A stretch of DNA of 64,000 bases from Mycobacterium sp. 1245111.1 (GCF_001673405.1 NZ_LZLV01000099.1:1-64000), one strand, 5' to 3'. Counted from the stretch's first letter, positions 16,903 to 28,500 are shown. Notes: a model not told the origin generated them from the sequence alone. Made by a program: numbers and translations.

Positions 16903-17062
16903 GGCTCCGCGGCGTCCGGTCGTGACGGCCGAACGGGCTCCTGAAGTGCTCAAATGCGCAGTGCGCGGGCGGGCTCTGTTCGACACGGGTTGATCAAGGC
17001 GTGGACGGCGCGGACCTTCGGCGCGGCGAAAAAATCTAAGCGCGGATAACGTCCGCGACGGC

Positions 17063-17103
17063 GCCCGGCGGCCATGGTCAGAGGCCACCCCGTTTCGCCG
17101 GGC
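17063..17103 (-). terminator. Inverted repeat downstream of cyp143
   Basis: GCCCGGCG (17063-17070) pairs with CGCCGGGC (17096-17103) just past the cyp143 stop, with a nested GGCC pair in the 25-nt loop. It is a candidate terminator separating cyp143 from PE19. The rest of 16903-17117 shows no gene. Confidence 0.45.
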
Positions 17104-17117
17104 TGTGGGGCGCTGGC

Positions 17118-18654
<1,537 letters not shown>

Positions 18655-18664
18655 TTCACTCTGG

Positions 18665-19012
18665 CTAACGGTCACCGTCTGGTGCGGAGTGCGGGAACCG
18701 CCCTTGCAATGCCCGCAGCAGGCCATCGACTTCGTCGAGCCGAGCGTGGATCTGCGTCAGCTCCCCAGCCCGCTCGGAATCGTCAGTTCCAACGCGGTGC
18801 GCAAGGTCCCGCAGTTCGGCGGACTCGTCCTGTAGAAGGCGCTCGAATACCCGCGCCTGCGCGATCTCGGCGGGCTGAGTGGGCCTGCGTGGCAACACGT
18901 TTGGTGCACTGAACACCCGCGAACCGGCATTGCTCTTCGGGAGCGTGCGGCCGGTGTTTCGGGGTCTCGGCGACAACGTCAGCGGTCCGGATGCCTCAGC
19001 GTGTTTGGCCAC
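18665..19012 (-). CDS. Small protein of unknown function in the ESX-5 locus
   Basis: A 115-aa protein. GTG 19012 is chosen because a perfect AGGAGG lies 5 nt upstream; the longer frame to 19045 lacks a site. The N-terminal half is basic and proline-rich. The C-terminal half (QARVFERLLQDESAELRDL ... IHARLDEVDGLLRALQ) is predicted helical or coiled-coil. There is no signal peptide or membrane helix, and I recognise no family. It is convergent with the ferredoxin (10 bp apart) and lies 152 bp downstream of the DUF6065-like gene, with a GTTCATG repeat pair in between. Confidence 0.6.
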   Translation of the reverse strand: MAKHAEASGPLTLSPRPRNTGRTLPKSNAGSRVFSAPNVLPRRPTQPAEIAQARVFERLLQDESAELRDLAHRVGTDDSERAGELTQIHARLDEVDGLLRALQGRFPHSAPDGDR

Positions 19013-19053
19013 GAAGCCCTCCTGGCGTCGCCCCCCATTGTTCATCTCTCGGA

Positions 19054-19119
19054 AACCTACGCCACTCCTCTCGCGTGCTTCCGAAAGCTCCCCAACTGTT
19101 CATGTGCGAGTCATGTTTG
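19054..19119 (-). promoter_or_regulatory. Weak PHO-box-like pair and -10 box upstream of the 18665-19012 gene
   Basis: The 9-mer AACTGTTCA recurs at 19094-19102, and TCATGT is repeated at an 11-bp step (GTTCATG at 19098, AGTCATG at 19109). A minus-strand TAGGTT box lies at 19059-19054, 39 bp from 19098, the same spacing as in two other arrays of this locus. There are only two units, so support is moderate. Confidence 0.4.
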
Positions 19120-19164
19120 CGACGTCCGCGATTTACCTCGCTCCAAGGACGGCGGCTGTGGGGC

Positions 19165-19956
19165 TCATTGCCGCTTGTCGTCTTGCGCCTCGACGAAGGA
19201 ACGAAGATGACGGCGAGTCTGATGGTCCGCTGCCCCGGCCTCGCCGTCGACGTGTTGGCCACGTGTGTAATCACGTTGCCACTGCACCGGCTCCCCCGCG
19301 GCGACGGCCGCCGCTGCCTGGGCCTGGCCTTCCACGTCACGTGCGCCAAGGAAAGACTTATGCTTGCGGTCCAGGTCTTCGTCAGAGTCGATGCGTCTGA
19401 GTTCGGGTGCGAAGTCTTCAAGTTCGGCTCGGCGCTGCGGAACGATCATGCAGATGGGCTCGTCGACTTCGAATCGCACCGGCATCAATTTACGGGTGAA
19501 TTTCCAACTCATGCTGAAACTCGCGCTGGCCCAGTCGGTTTCGACGATACCCTCTAACGGGGATACGGCGTCCTTCGGATAGTTCGCCGGCCCGCGGACC
19601 AACAGGTTATAGCCCGGCGGGGTGCGAAACACTATCGGCACATGCCAGGTCAGAATCCCGTTACCGAAATGGCTGACGGGCAGGAACTGAGCGGTGTCCC
19701 GCCTATCGGGCATGACGTTCACGTCCACGTCTCCCTGACCGATCCAGGTAGCGGTGAAGGCGCAGCGATTGCGGAGTTCCCAGCCGCTTTGGTTGGCGAT
19801 GAGCATCGGCAAACACCGATTGGGCCAACCTTTTCGGCTCTCGGACATCTCCGACATCCACGCCCGGCTAATCGGTGCCGGGGCAATCTGTGGTGGATTG
19901 TCACGAGTGACGAACCCGATCAGCGGATGGGTCGGCCTATCGGACGTGTCACTCAT
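19165..19956 (-). CDS. DUF6065-like protein of unknown function
   Basis: A 263-aa protein starting at ATG 19956, preceded by a GAGG site 5 nt upstream. Recognisable blocks are IAPAPISRAWM, NRCLPMLIANQSGWEL, FGNGILTWHVPIVFRTPPGYNL, VRGPANYPKDAVSPLEGIVETDW and FSMSWKFTR. I associate these with the DUF6065 family, from memory and not from a search. The C-terminal 80 residues are charged and low in complexity. There is no signal peptide or membrane helix. It lies between the PPE gene ending at 20170 and cyp143, and is not part of the M. tuberculosis ESX-5 locus. No function can be given. Confidence 0.75.
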   Translation of the reverse strand: MSDTSDRPTHPLIGFVTRDNPPQIAPAPISRAWMSEMSESRKGWPNRCLPMLIANQSGWELRNRCAFTATWIGQGDVDVNVMPDRRDTAQFLPVSHFGNGILTWHVPIVFRTPPGYNLLVRGPANYPKDAVSPLEGIVETDWASASFSMSWKFTRKLMPVRFEVDEPICMIVPQRRAELEDFAPELRRIDSDEDLDRKHKSFLGARDVEGQAQAAAAVAAGEPVQWQRDYTRGQHVDGEAGAADHQTRRHLRSFVEAQDDKRQ

Positions 19957-20118
19957 CGGATCCTCGATTCGGTGGGAACCCCCATTGCCACAGATGCACG
20001 TCATGTGTCGGCTGAGTTGTGCCCATTGGCGACGGTTCGTGTAGCGGCCGTCGTGGGCGATGGTAGCTGTTTGTTCGAGCATCGCCTGCGGCAGCTCGTT
20101 TTTCGCGCCCAACGCACG

Positions 20119-20148
20119 TGGGGTGCCACGCCGCGACGTGACACCCCA
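20119..20148 (-). terminator. Hairpin terminator after the PE-PPE unit
   Basis: TGGGGTG (20119-20125) pairs with CACCCCA (20142-20148), with a nested CACG/CGTG stem separated by one mismatch. It starts about 20 bp beyond the PPE stop at 20170 and before the DUF6065-like gene. Confidence 0.65.
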
Positions 20149-20169
20149 AGTGTGTGAAGCTATTCGGAC

Positions 20170-21399
20170 TCAGCCGCCGATCGGTGGCCGGCCCATCACA
20201 GTGGGCTTGAATCCGTAGCGCGGGCCCAAGCCGTTGCCGAAACCAGCACGGGTACCGGCCAACGGCATACCGCCCATCAGGTTTCCGCCGCCGGCCGCAG
20301 CCTCCGGTGCAGCACTGACGTTGCTGACCAGCTGCACGGCCGGTGTGGCCGCCTGCGGAGTTCCGCCGATCCACGACGCCGGTACCGCCAACTTGCCGAC
20401 CGAGGCGGCGCCGCCCGAAACGGCGGACACCGCATGCGCACCCGCGCCGGCAGCACCACTGCCCAGCCCGGCACCGAGGCCACCCAAGCCGTGGAGTGCC
20501 GGGGCGGCAGCGGCCGGGGCAGCCCCACCGAGCATTCCCGCGCTCTTCGCGATCTGAACGCCGAAGTTACCCATACCAACGCTGAAGTAAGGCAGACCCT
20601 CAGTGTTGTAGAACAAGCTGGCGTACGGCGAGTAGGCGGTGACCAACGCCGACAGGTTCGTCGGCAAGACGGTCGTACCAAAGATCAAGGCATAAAGATC
20701 TTGGAACGGCGTCGTGGTGGGGGCCGCCGAGCTGGCTGCCGGCGCCGCGAGGCTTTGCAGCTGGCTTGGCGTCGACGAGGTCAGCTGTGACAACAGACTC
20801 TGCGTGCTCGACGCCGCCGAGTTGCCGGTGGCCGCACTGACCGCGGCGGCTTGGTTTCCGGTGCCGGCAGGATTGGTGGTCGAGGCCGGGCTGGCAAACG
20901 GGGTGACCTTGCTGGCCGCCGACGATTGGCCCGCATAGGTGTACATGGCCGCGGCGTCCTGCGCCCACATCTGGGCGTACTGCGCCTCGAGCTGCATGAT
21001 CAGCGCGGTGTACTGGCCGAAGACGTTAGCCTGCGTCGCCGCCGCCGTCTCAGCACGGTTGGCCGCGATGAGCGGCGGCGCCACGGTCGACGCGAACGCC
21101 TGCTCGTAGGCGGCAGCAGCCGCCTGGGCCTGAGTCGCGGCCTGCTCGGCCTGCGCGGCGGTCTCCTGCATCCAGGTGACGTACGGCTGCGCCGCACTTG
21201 CCATCGCCGCCGAGGCTGGGCCGTTCCACGCATCGCTGGCGAGTTGCGTGATCGTCGTCTCGTAGCCTTGGGCAGCCGACTGGAGTTCGGCCGCAAGGCC
21301 GTTCCATGCCGACGCGGCAACCTGCAACGACGAAGCACCGGGACCCATGTACATCCGGGCCGAGTTGATCTCAGGTGGTATCGCTCCGAAATCGATCAT
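20170..21399 (-). CDS. PPE family protein, PPE-SVP-like
   Basis: A 409-aa protein. The PPE domain starts MIDFGAIPPEINSARMYMGPG and includes [14 protein letters not shown]. The C-terminal region has VGKLAVPASW, an SVP motif in which Ser is replaced by Ala, and the conserved tail RYGFKPTVMGRPP typical of ESX-5-locus PPE proteins (PPE25/26/27 group). It follows the PE gene by 9 bp, so the two probably form a PE/PPE dimer exported by ESX-5. It is followed by a hairpin terminator. Confidence 0.94.
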   Translation of the reverse strand: MIDFGAIPPEINSARMYMGPGASSLQVAASAWNGLAAELQSAAQGYETTITQLASDAWNGPASAAMASAAQPYVTWMQETAAQAEQAATQAQAAAAAYEQAFASTVAPPLIAANRAETAAATQANVFGQYTALIMQLEAQYAQMWAQDAAAMYTYAGQSSAASKVTPFASPASTTNPAGTGNQAAAVSAATGNSAASSTQSLLSQLTSSTPSQLQSLAAPAASSAAPTTTPFQDLYALIFGTTVLPTNLSALVTAYSPYASLFYNTEGLPYFSVGMGNFGVQIAKSAGMLGGAAPAAAAPALHGLGGLGAGLGSGAAGAGAHAVSAVSGGAASVGKLAVPASWIGGTPQAATPAVQLVSNVSAAPEAAAGGGNLMGGMPLAGTRAGFGNGLGPRYGFKPTVMGRPPIGG

Positions 21400-21408
21400 G
21401 GAAGCCCC

Positions 21409-21708
21409 CTAGCCGGCCGCTGCCGCGTTGGCGGCCTCGGTGGCTGCGTAGGAACCGGCGCTGGTGCCCAACGTGTTGACGAACGCTTCGTGGATGGCTG
21501 CAGCCTGCTGGCTCACGGCCTGGTACAGCTGCGCGTGAGCGACGAACTGAGCCGCCGTGAGAGCCGAAACCTCGTCGGCGGCAGCGGGAACCACACCTGT
21601 GGTGGGAGCCGCGGCAGCGGCGTTCTGGGCGTTCAGCCCCGAGCCGATCCCCTGCAGGCTAGTGGCCGCCGCCGATAGTGCTTCCGGCTGTGTGGTCACG
21701 AACGACAT
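21409..21708 (-). CDS. PE family protein
   Basis: A 99-aa PE domain protein (MSFVTTQPEALSAAATSLQG), very close to the PE19-like protein at 16451-16750 and likely a duplicate of it. A GGAGGAGACC-type site precedes ATG 21708. It is paired with the PPE starting 9 bp downstream. Its upstream region shares the half-site array and a CCTGCGGTAA stretch with the PE19 promoter, indicating that promoter and gene were duplicated together. Confidence 0.94.
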   Translation of the reverse strand: MSFVTTQPEALSAAATSLQGIGSGLNAQNAAAAAPTTGVVPAAADEVSALTAAQFVAHAQLYQAVSQQAAAIHEAFVNTLGTSAGSYAATEAANAAAAG

Positions 21709-21768
21709 CCGGTCTCCTCCTTAGTAACCGTTCGCATCTACGACCTAGGGCAAGGTCGTTCGGTTGAA

Positions 21769-21899
21769 AGAGTAGAGGGTCACGCGTGAATAACACCGCT
21801 GCCGACCTAACTGTTCACGCCTGGACGGCCAGTATTCACCCCCCGATATCGGCTGTTCATCCAACGTTCGACAAACCTTTCACCTGCGGTAATGCTGCA
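21769..21899 (-). promoter_or_regulatory. PHO-box-like array with 21-21-11 spacing and -10 box upstream of PE-PPE
   Basis: Half-sites GTTCACG (21813), ATTCACC (21834), GTTCATC (21855) and GTTCGAC (21866) start 21, 21 and 11 bp apart. Further units TTTCACC (21878) and GTAATGC (21889) extend the array. A minus-strand TACTCT box lies at 21774-21769, 39 bp from the nearest unit and about 60 bp before the PE start. It is a candidate RegX3-type activator array. Confidence 0.65.
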
Positions 21900-22236
21900 A
21901 TGTGGACCGGCACTGGCGCGCGGTGTGGGATCGGCCGTTCAGTTGCTGTCCAGGCTGTCGTGCGACCGAACGTGCCCGTGGTACCGATCACGGGAACGGG
22001 CTTTCGCCACAACACCTTTCGAGACCCCGCGCGGTGCGGTCGGGCGGGGAACGTCAAGCGGCTCGACGACTGCGAGCGTGAAAGTCCCACGCCTGAGCGG
22101 CTTTTGATCGGCGCTGAGACCGCGGACGGTGCGAGCTGTGCCGGGGACTCCGGCGCGCATCCGGTCGTCACCTGCGATTACGCCAGGTGCCTGCCGCTGC
22201 CAAAGCCGTTGCAATTCCTCGTGATTGACTGCGCGG
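21900..22236. other. Intergenic region between two PPE units
   Basis: No gene is supported here. The plus-strand frame 21786-22277 has no ribosome binding site or domain. A weak stem CCCGTG/CACGGG lies at 21975-21994. The region separates the stop of the PPE at 22237 from the PE promoter array. Confidence 0.4.
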
Positions 22237-23505
22237 CTACCCGCCCACGGGCGGCTTGGGCATCACAGCGTGCTTGACGCCGTATTTCACGGTGTAGCCG
22301 GCAGCGCGGTTTCCACCAAGGCCGGCGTTGCCCGCCATCGGAATACCGCCGAGCATTCCATTCGACGACGCTGCGACCGGACGCGCGGCGCCGACCAGCC
22401 GAGCCTCGATCGTCTCCGAAGGCCCCACCCCTTGCCAACCCGCGGGCACTGACAGCCGCCCGAGAGCGTTCGCCTCGCCCATAGCGGCCGACACGCTGCT
22501 AGCCGTATAGGGTGCGCCGCTGACGCCGGCCGTGCCGCCACCCAGGCTGGAGCCCAGACCGCCAAGTCCTGCGGCCGGTGGCATCAACCCAAGCCCCCGC
22601 TCTAGTGCCGTTGCCTGCGCGGGGGTGATCAACTGCTGGCCGAGGCCGTAGCCGAAGTTTCCGAGACCGACCGCGAAGTAGGCCTGGAGCACCTGCCGCA
22701 TCGTGTTCAGGTTGGCGTTCGTCAAGCCCACGCCCCAGCCGCCCTGACCGAGGCTGGTGATGGTGTTTTGGTACAGCGTCTCAAGCCAACCGACGAACGT
22801 ATTCGGCGGGGCTGTCGCCGCGGGCAGCGTGGAGCTCGCGGCCATCTGACTTGCTGCCATCTGGGTGGTCGTGGCGGGCGCTGCCGACACCGCGTTCTGC
22901 GCCACCGTGGCGGCTTGGCCGGCCGGTGTGGCGGCGGCCTGGGCCGCCGCGCTCGCCTGGCTGCTCGCCCCATTATCGGTGGTTGTCTGCGGAGGTTCGA
23001 CGAATGGCGTCATCTGCGTGGCGGCCACCGAGGCGCCCGCGTAGCCATACATCGCCGCGGCGTCCTGCGCCCACATTTCCGCGTACAGGGCTTCGGTCAT
23101 CATGATCGCCGGTGTGTTCTGACCGAAGAAGTTGGTGGCGACCAAGGCTGCCAGCAGCGCGCGGTTGGCAGCGATCACCGGAGGTGGCACTGTCATTGCG
23201 AACGCGGCCTCATATGCGGCGACGGCTGCTCGAGCTTGGTTGGCGGTCTGCTCGGCTTGCGCGCCGGTTGCGGTCAACCAGTTGATGTAGGGCGTCGCGG
23301 CGGACATCATCGCCACCGACGTCGGGCCCACCCAGTTGTTGCTCGTCAGCTCCGCTAGAGCGGATCCGTACCCAGTCGCCGCGAAACCCAATTCCGCGGC
23401 CAGGCTGTCCCAGGCCTCAGAGGCCGCCAACAGCGGCCCCGGTCCGGGACCCGAATACATCCGGCCCGAATTGACCTCAGGTGGCAACACGGCGAAATCA
23501 AGCAC
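22237..23505 (-). CDS. PPE family protein, PPE-SVP subfamily
   Basis: A 422-aa protein with a GTG start at 23505 and an AGGGTCC-type site. The PPE domain starts [20 protein letters not shown] and has [14 protein letters not shown]; the SVP motif is [10 protein letters not shown]. The C-terminus [16 protein letters not shown] matches the ESX-5-locus PPE tail. There is no PE gene directly upstream. Instead a 69-aa open frame overlaps its start by 8 nt, and a half-site array lies further upstream. It must use a PE partner from another unit. Confidence 0.93.
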   Translation of the reverse strand: MLDFAVLPPEVNSGRMYSGPGPGPLLAASEAWDSLAAELGFAATGYGSALAELTSNNWVGPTSVAMMSAATPYINWLTATGAQAEQTANQARAAVAAYEAAFAMTVPPPVIAANRALLAALVATNFFGQNTPAIMMTEALYAEMWAQDAAAMYGYAGASVAATQMTPFVEPPQTTTDNGASSQASAAAQAAATPAGQAATVAQNAVSAAPATTTQMAASQMAASSTLPAATAPPNTFVGWLETLYQNTITSLGQGGWGVGLTNANLNTMRQVLQAYFAVGLGNFGYGLGQQLITPAQATALERGLGLMPPAAGLGGLGSSLGGGTAGVSGAPYTASSVSAAMGEANALGRLSVPAGWQGVGPSETIEARLVGAARPVAASSNGMLGGIPMAGNAGLGGNRAAGYTVKYGVKHAVMPKPPVGG

Positions 23506-23707
23506 TAGGACCCTCCGTCAGCAAGCCAAGTGGTGTCTGCGCCGTCGACCGCCGCGTCGGGGCGGCGGCGTGGGGCGTGGTCATGAACTGGTCAGCGACT
23601 AGCAGGCTCTGAATGGCCGCCCGGTCGAGATCGATGTGCGGAACACGGTGTGTGGCCACAGACGAAATGCGCTTTCTTTCCTCGGTAACCCTTAGCGTCA
23701 ACAACAT
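23498..23707 (-). CDS. Candidate small upstream ORF overlapping a PPE start
   Basis: A 69-aa open frame from ATG 23707 whose TGA (23500-23498) overlaps the GTG start of the PPE at 23505 by 8 nt. It begins [20 protein letters not shown] and ends rich in Thr, Pro and Ala; it is not PE-like. Its start lies about 40-45 bp downstream of a TAGTGT -10 box. It could be a translated leader that couples to the PPE. No clear ribosome binding site is seen, so it may instead be untranslated 5' leader. Confidence 0.4.
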   Translation of the reverse strand: MLLTLRVTEERKRISSVATHRVPHIDLDRAAIQSLLVADQFMTTPHAAAPTRRSTAQTPLGLLTEGPSA

Positions 23708-23746
23708 TGAGCGCCCGTGCTCATCACTGAACAGTCGCTGGCTGAG

Positions 23747-23854
23747 ACACTAGATGGCCGCGCGCGCGATCCGCGACGACGATGCCGACAATTCACGACT
23801 CATCAAGCAGTGTTCATCCGCGATCAACTGTTGTTCAGATGATGTTCGGTTTTG
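23747..23854 (-). promoter_or_regulatory. PHO-box-like array with 21-21-11 spacing and -10 box upstream of the middle PPE
   Basis: Units ATTCACG (23791), GTTCATC (23812), GTTCAGA (23833) and GTTCGGT (23844) start 21, 21 and 11 bp apart, the same geometry as the array at 21813. A minus-strand TAGTGT box at 23752-23747 is again 39 bp from the nearest unit. Transcription would start near 23740, leaving about 235 nt to the PPE start or about 33 nt to the 69-aa ORF. Confidence 0.6.
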
Positions 23855-23865
23855 CGCCACCCGAT

Positions 23866-23880
23866 GGCCGCAGTGCGGCC
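23866..23880 (-). terminator. Short hairpin directly after a PPE stop
   Basis: GGCCGC-agt-GCGGCC, a 6-bp stem starting 3 bp past the PPE stop at 23883. It would separate the PE-PPE unit from the array that follows. Confidence 0.4.
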
Positions 23881-23882
23881 CG

Positions 23883-25079
23883 CTATCCGGCGGCCGGTGT
23901 GAAGGGGATCACGGTCGGACGGAGCTCGAATCGGGGCGGTGTCTGGGCGGCCTGGCGGCCGCCCATCGCGGTAATCGGCATCATCGGCGGCAGGCCCGCG
24001 TGCGCCCCCGCCTGGACCGCCGAAGCGGCGCCGGCCCCGCCGAACTGCGTTGCCGCGGACCCCGCGGCCGTCCAGGCGGTCGGCACCGACAACGCACCCG
24101 CGGTAGTCGCCTGGCCCATGCCCGCGGAGACAGCTGGCATGCTGTGTCCCAGCCCGCCCAGGCCCGACAACGTCAATGTGCCACTGCCAGCACCGATTCC
24201 GGCGGACTGGGCCGCTCCCAACTCGTTGGCCGCAGTCGTCGCGGCTTTGGCGGCGGTCGCCGTGCTGCCCGCCGTGAACAGCCTGGACAGCATGCTCATC
24301 GGCGTCGTCGCCATCCGCAGCGGCGTGCTGAGCTCGTTGAGCAGCGACATCGACGACGACGATGAGGATGAGGTGTCGGTCGCAGTAGTCGCCAGGCCAC
24401 TCAGAGCCTGCGGCGACGAGAGACTTTGCAGGGCCTGTGGGGTGGTGGAGATCAATTGCGGGCCCGACGCCATGACCGTCTCGACGTCGGTCCCGCCGGA
24501 GGTGCCCACCGACTGGGCGGCAGCCGCAGCCTGACTCGCCAGCCCACCCGGGTTCGTGGTCTGAGGTGGCGAGGTGAACGGGCTGACCTGTGACGCGGTG
24601 GCCGAGGCGGCGGCGTATCCGTACATGGCGGAGGCATCCTGGGCCCACATCTCGGCATAGAGGGCCTCGGTGGCCATGATCGCCGGCGCGTTCTGCCCGA
24701 GAATGTTGGTCGCGATCAGGCTCATCAGCAGGCTTCGATTCGCGGCGATCAGCGGAGGCGGAACGGTTGCGGCGTAAGCGGTTTCGTATGCGGTGACGGC
24801 TGCTGCTGCCTGCGTGGCGGCTTGTTGCGCCTGCTCGCCGGTGGCGCTCAGCCACGTCACGTAGGGCGACGCGGCCGCGACCATCGACGCCGAGCTGGCG
24901 CCCGTCCAAGGGCCACTGGTCAATGTCGAGAGGATCGACCCGTAGCTTGCGGCAACGGAACTCAGCTCCTGGGCCAGCGACTGCCAGGCCGACGCGGAGG
25001 CCAGCAACGAGCCCGGTCCTGGACCGGCATACATTCGGCTGGAGTTGGTCTCGGGAGGCAGAGCGGCGAAATCCAGCAT
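23883..25079 (-). CDS. PPE family protein, PPE-SVP subfamily
   Basis: A 398-aa protein. The PPE domain starts [21 protein letters not shown] and has [13 protein letters not shown]; the SVP motif is [10 protein letters not shown], and the tail is [16 protein letters not shown]. An eight-Ser run is present near residue 240. It starts 5 bp after the PE stop, making a tight PE-PPE pair. This pair is the first PE/PPE unit after eccC5, from which it is isolated by a strong terminator. Confidence 0.94.
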   Translation of the reverse strand: MLDFAALPPETNSSRMYAGPGPGSLLASASAWQSLAQELSSVAASYGSILSTLTSGPWTGASSASMVAAASPYVTWLSATGEQAQQAATQAAAAVTAYETAYAATVPPPLIAANRSLLMSLIATNILGQNAPAIMATEALYAEMWAQDASAMYGYAAASATASQVSPFTSPPQTTNPGGLASQAAAAAQSVGTSGGTDVETVMASGPQLISTTPQALQSLSSPQALSGLATTATDTSSSSSSSMSLLNELSTPLRMATTPMSMLSRLFTAGSTATAAKAATTAANELGAAQSAGIGAGSGTLTLSGLGGLGHSMPAVSAGMGQATTAGALSVPTAWTAAGSAATQFGGAGAASAVQAGAHAGLPPMMPITAMGGRQAAQTPPRFELRPTVIPFTPAAG

Positions 25080-25084
25080 GGTCT

Positions 25085-25393
25085 TCAGACCGCCCAGCCG
25101 GCCGCGGCTGCGTTGGCGGCCTCGGTGGCCGCGTACGAGTCGGCGCTGGCGCTCAGCGCATTGACGAACAGCTCGTGGATCGCCGCCGCCTGCGCGCTGA
25201 TGACCTGGTACATCTCGGCGTGCGTGGCGAACTGCGCCGCCGTGAGGGCCGAAACTTCGTCTGCCGCAGCGGGTGTCACGCCCGTCGTCGGAGCTGCCGC
25301 GGCGGCGTTCTGCGCCCTCATCGCCAACCCGATGCCTTGCAGATTGTCCGCGGCGGCCGTCAACTCGGCCGGCTGCGTACTCACAAACCACAT
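25085..25393 (-). CDS. PE family protein
   Basis: A 102-aa PE protein starting [20 protein letters not shown], with [16 protein letters not shown] at its end. A GGGGAGTGCC-type site precedes ATG 25393. It differs from the two near-identical PE genes of the locus (about 60-70% identical by eye) and its upstream region has no half-site array. It is partnered with the PPE that follows 5 bp later. Confidence 0.93.
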   Translation of the reverse strand: MWFVSTQPAELTAAADNLQGIGLAMRAQNAAAAAPTTGVTPAAADEVSALTAAQFATHAEMYQVISAQAAAIHELFVNALSASADSYAATEAANAAAAGWAV

Positions 25394-25518
25394 CTGGCAC
25401 TCCCCTCGCCACAGATGCCACCTGTCACTGGTTAGAGACGTTAACCAGCAATGATGGGCCGCAGTCATGGCGAAGCTATGCGCTGGCTATGAGATGTCTG
25501 GCAGCGCCCGCGTCGCAC

Positions 25519-25556
25519 AAAGAGGTCCCCCACCCATCCGGGCGGGGGACCTCTTT
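25519..25556 (-). terminator. Intrinsic terminator after eccC5
   Basis: AAAGAGGTCCCCC (25519-25531) pairs perfectly over 13 bp with GGGGGACCTCTTT (25544-25556) around a 12-nt loop, 9 bp beyond the eccC5 stop. It is the strongest terminator in the window and ends the eccB5-eccC5 transcript before the PE/PPE genes. Confidence 0.88.
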
Positions 25557-25564
25557 GGAGCCAG

Positions 25565-28500
25565 CTACCGGCGCAGATCCGTGGCTGCCACCTGGACGAA
25601 CACACCGGTGTCCTCGGCCATCAGCAGACCACGACCGCGGGGCAGCGGGCCGCCCTTCATCTTGCCGCGGATGAAGCCCTCGTCGGGGTCGGCGTCCATC
25701 ACCAGCAACGGCGCGTTGGCCTGAGCCAACGCTCGCAGCATCGGGTCGCTGCCCGCCGAGGACCATCCACCGAAAGTCCGGGTGACGATGACGTGCAGAC
25801 CGACGTCGGCGGCGCGGGTCACCCACGGCGCGGCCCGCTGCAGCGGCGAATCGAAGCCCGGCGGCAGCTGCTGCACGTCATCGATGATCAGGAAGATCTC
25901 CGGCCCGCTCCACCATGCGCGGGACAGCAGCTCTTCGGCCGACAATCCCGGCGGCGGTTCGCGACGGGCCAGCACTTCGCCCAGCTCGTTCATCATCGCC
26001 GAGACACCGTCGAGGTTGTAGGCGAACCTCTCGACGTAGTCGGTGCCCAGTGTGGTCAACAGCTGACGACGCGGGTCGACCAGCCATACCTGGGCCGACG
26101 GGCGCGATGTCGGCGGCGCGATGCTGGCTCCCGGCTCGTACACCCGTCCGATCTCGGCCATGATCGTCGCCAGTGTCGTCGTACGGCCACATTCGCGTCG
26201 GCCCGTCACCATCAGGTGCGCGTTCTCGGCGAAGTTGAGGTACACCGGCTGCAGGTCCAGTTCGTTGATGGCCCAAGCGATTCCGCCGACGCCGACGTTC
26301 TGGCGTTTGTCCTGCTGCGCCAGTGCCCGGACCTGCTCCAGGCCGAACTTCGCGGGCAGCCTGCGCACCGGAGGCGCGTGGCCGACCGCGATCTGACTGA
26401 CCGCCGCCGCAACGCTCTCCGAGGAGAAGACGTTGTCGGGCGTACTTGCCATCGCCGGACGAGCCACCAGCGTGTGCAGACCGGATTGCGGGTCGCTGTC
26501 CAGTCGCACGTAGTTGACCGCGACCATGCCGCGGCCCGGCTTGACCGGAACATCCTTGGCGAATCGCGAGCGCACCAACTTGGCGTCCTCGACCGCGGCC
26601 AGCCGCAACTCGATCCGCGATCCGAAACCACTGCGGACCGGGGGCCGAAGCTCCGATTCGCGGTCGGCCGTGGCCATCACGTGGATACCGAACGACGGCC
26701 CCTGGTTGATGATCTGGTTGACCTGCTCGATGAGTACTTCGTTCTCTTCGGCGAGCGCCCGGTAGTTGTCGATCACCAAGAAGATGTCACCGAAGCCGTC
26801 GTTGGGAACCTGGCCCGCTTCCCCACCGAACTTGCGCCGACGGAAGACCTCCATCGAGGGCACGTCGTACTGGAGGAACGTGTGCTTGCGCTCGCGCAGC
26901 AGGGCCAGCAACTCGGCCACCGTGCGGCGGACGCCGTATGGGTCGGTCGGACCGACGACCTCACCGACATGCGGCAGTGCACCCACCGTGGTCAGCGCGG
27001 TGCTGCTGTACGCCAGCACGTAGAACTGAACCTGCTCGGGAGTGTGGGTCAGCGCGGCCGAGGCGATCAGCGTCTGCAGCGCGGTGGTCTTGCCCGATCC
27101 ACCGGCCCCCAGGATCAGCACGTTGGCACCAGGCCCGGAGGTGTCCACGGTCCACGGCGGCTGGTCGTGCTTGAACGGCCGGTCGATGATCCCGACCGGG
27201 AACACCAGGTCCGTGGTCTGGCCGTACTGCTCCTGCCACGGGTGCTCGAGGAAGCGATTGACCAGGGCTTCGATCGAGACCGGCTGGTCGAGCGGCGGCT
27301 GCCACAACCGGTACGGCTCGAAGTCGATCCGCCGGAGCTGGTCGATGATCACGGTACCGACCTTCGGCGTCCGGATTGCTTCCTCTTCCTCTTCCTCTGG
27401 CGTCTCGCCGGAGCCGTTGCCGAGGAAAAGCTCGCCGCCGCTGTCACCGTTGGTCAGGGCGTCGAAGTCGTCCGGCCCGGTGACACCGACCTCGATCGGA
27501 GTGAATCCGGTGGTAAACAGCTGCGGCCGAATGTAATCCACCGAGTGAGTCAGCATCGCCGGCCCGTCGTCATCGAGGGAGACGCCGCGGCGGTAGTCGC
27601 GCCACAGGAACTCGGCCTGGAACCGGATGATCTCGTCGAGGCTCTTACGGAAGTATCCCAGACCGGCTTGCGCGGGCAGGTTGACGGCGTTGGGAACACC
27701 GGCCGCCTGTGCCGCACCGGCGGTACGCGCCTTCAGTACCAGCCGGTAACCCATGTTCTCCATGAGCTTTTCGGCCCGACTCTCGATGGTCTGCGAAGCC
27801 ATCATCAGGTGGATCCAGTAGGCGCGACCCTGCCGGCCGATGGAGTCGAGAACGTCGACGGCGGTCGGCATGATGCGGAACCACTCGTAGAACTCGTCGA
27901 TCACGACCACCAGCATTGGCAGCGGCGGAATGTCCTGACCGCGGGCCCGCATGCGGGAGCGCATCTCGTTGTATTCCTTGGCGTCGTCGACACCGGCGTT
28001 GTCGCAGACCGCCTTTCGACGCGCGATCTCACCCCACAGCGAGTCCAGGAAGCGCTCCATCAACGCCTGGTCTTCTTCCAGGTCGGTGATGATGCGCGAG
28101 ACGTGTGGCACGCCGGAGAACGGCTTGACCGCGGACCCACCCTTGAGGTCGGCCAGCACGAACTGCAGTTCGTCCGGCGGATGCGAGAGCATCAGCGACT
28201 CGAGGACGGTACGCACCAGCGTCGACTTACCGGAACCCGTCGTTCCCGACATGACGCCGTGCGGGCCGTCGCCGCCTTCGTCGAGTGACTTCATGTCGAG
28301 GAACAGCAGTTCGCCGTTGTCGGAACGGTTTCCGAACGGGATCCGCAACCGCGAGCGGCTCGTCAGCGCGTCGCGGCGGCTGCCCCACAGAGTCTCGAAG
28401 TCGATTTCCGCCGGGTCGTCAATCCCGTAGTAGGACAGGATGTCTCGAGCGCCGATCTGCGCGACCCGCTGCCCGATCTCCTCGTAGGCCTCGGCCAGCC

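Noticed and set aside
25793..28288. Plus-strand 831-aa open frame
   Set aside because: It mirrors eccC5 on the opposite strand; composition is Arg/Asp/Gln-rich shadow sequence.
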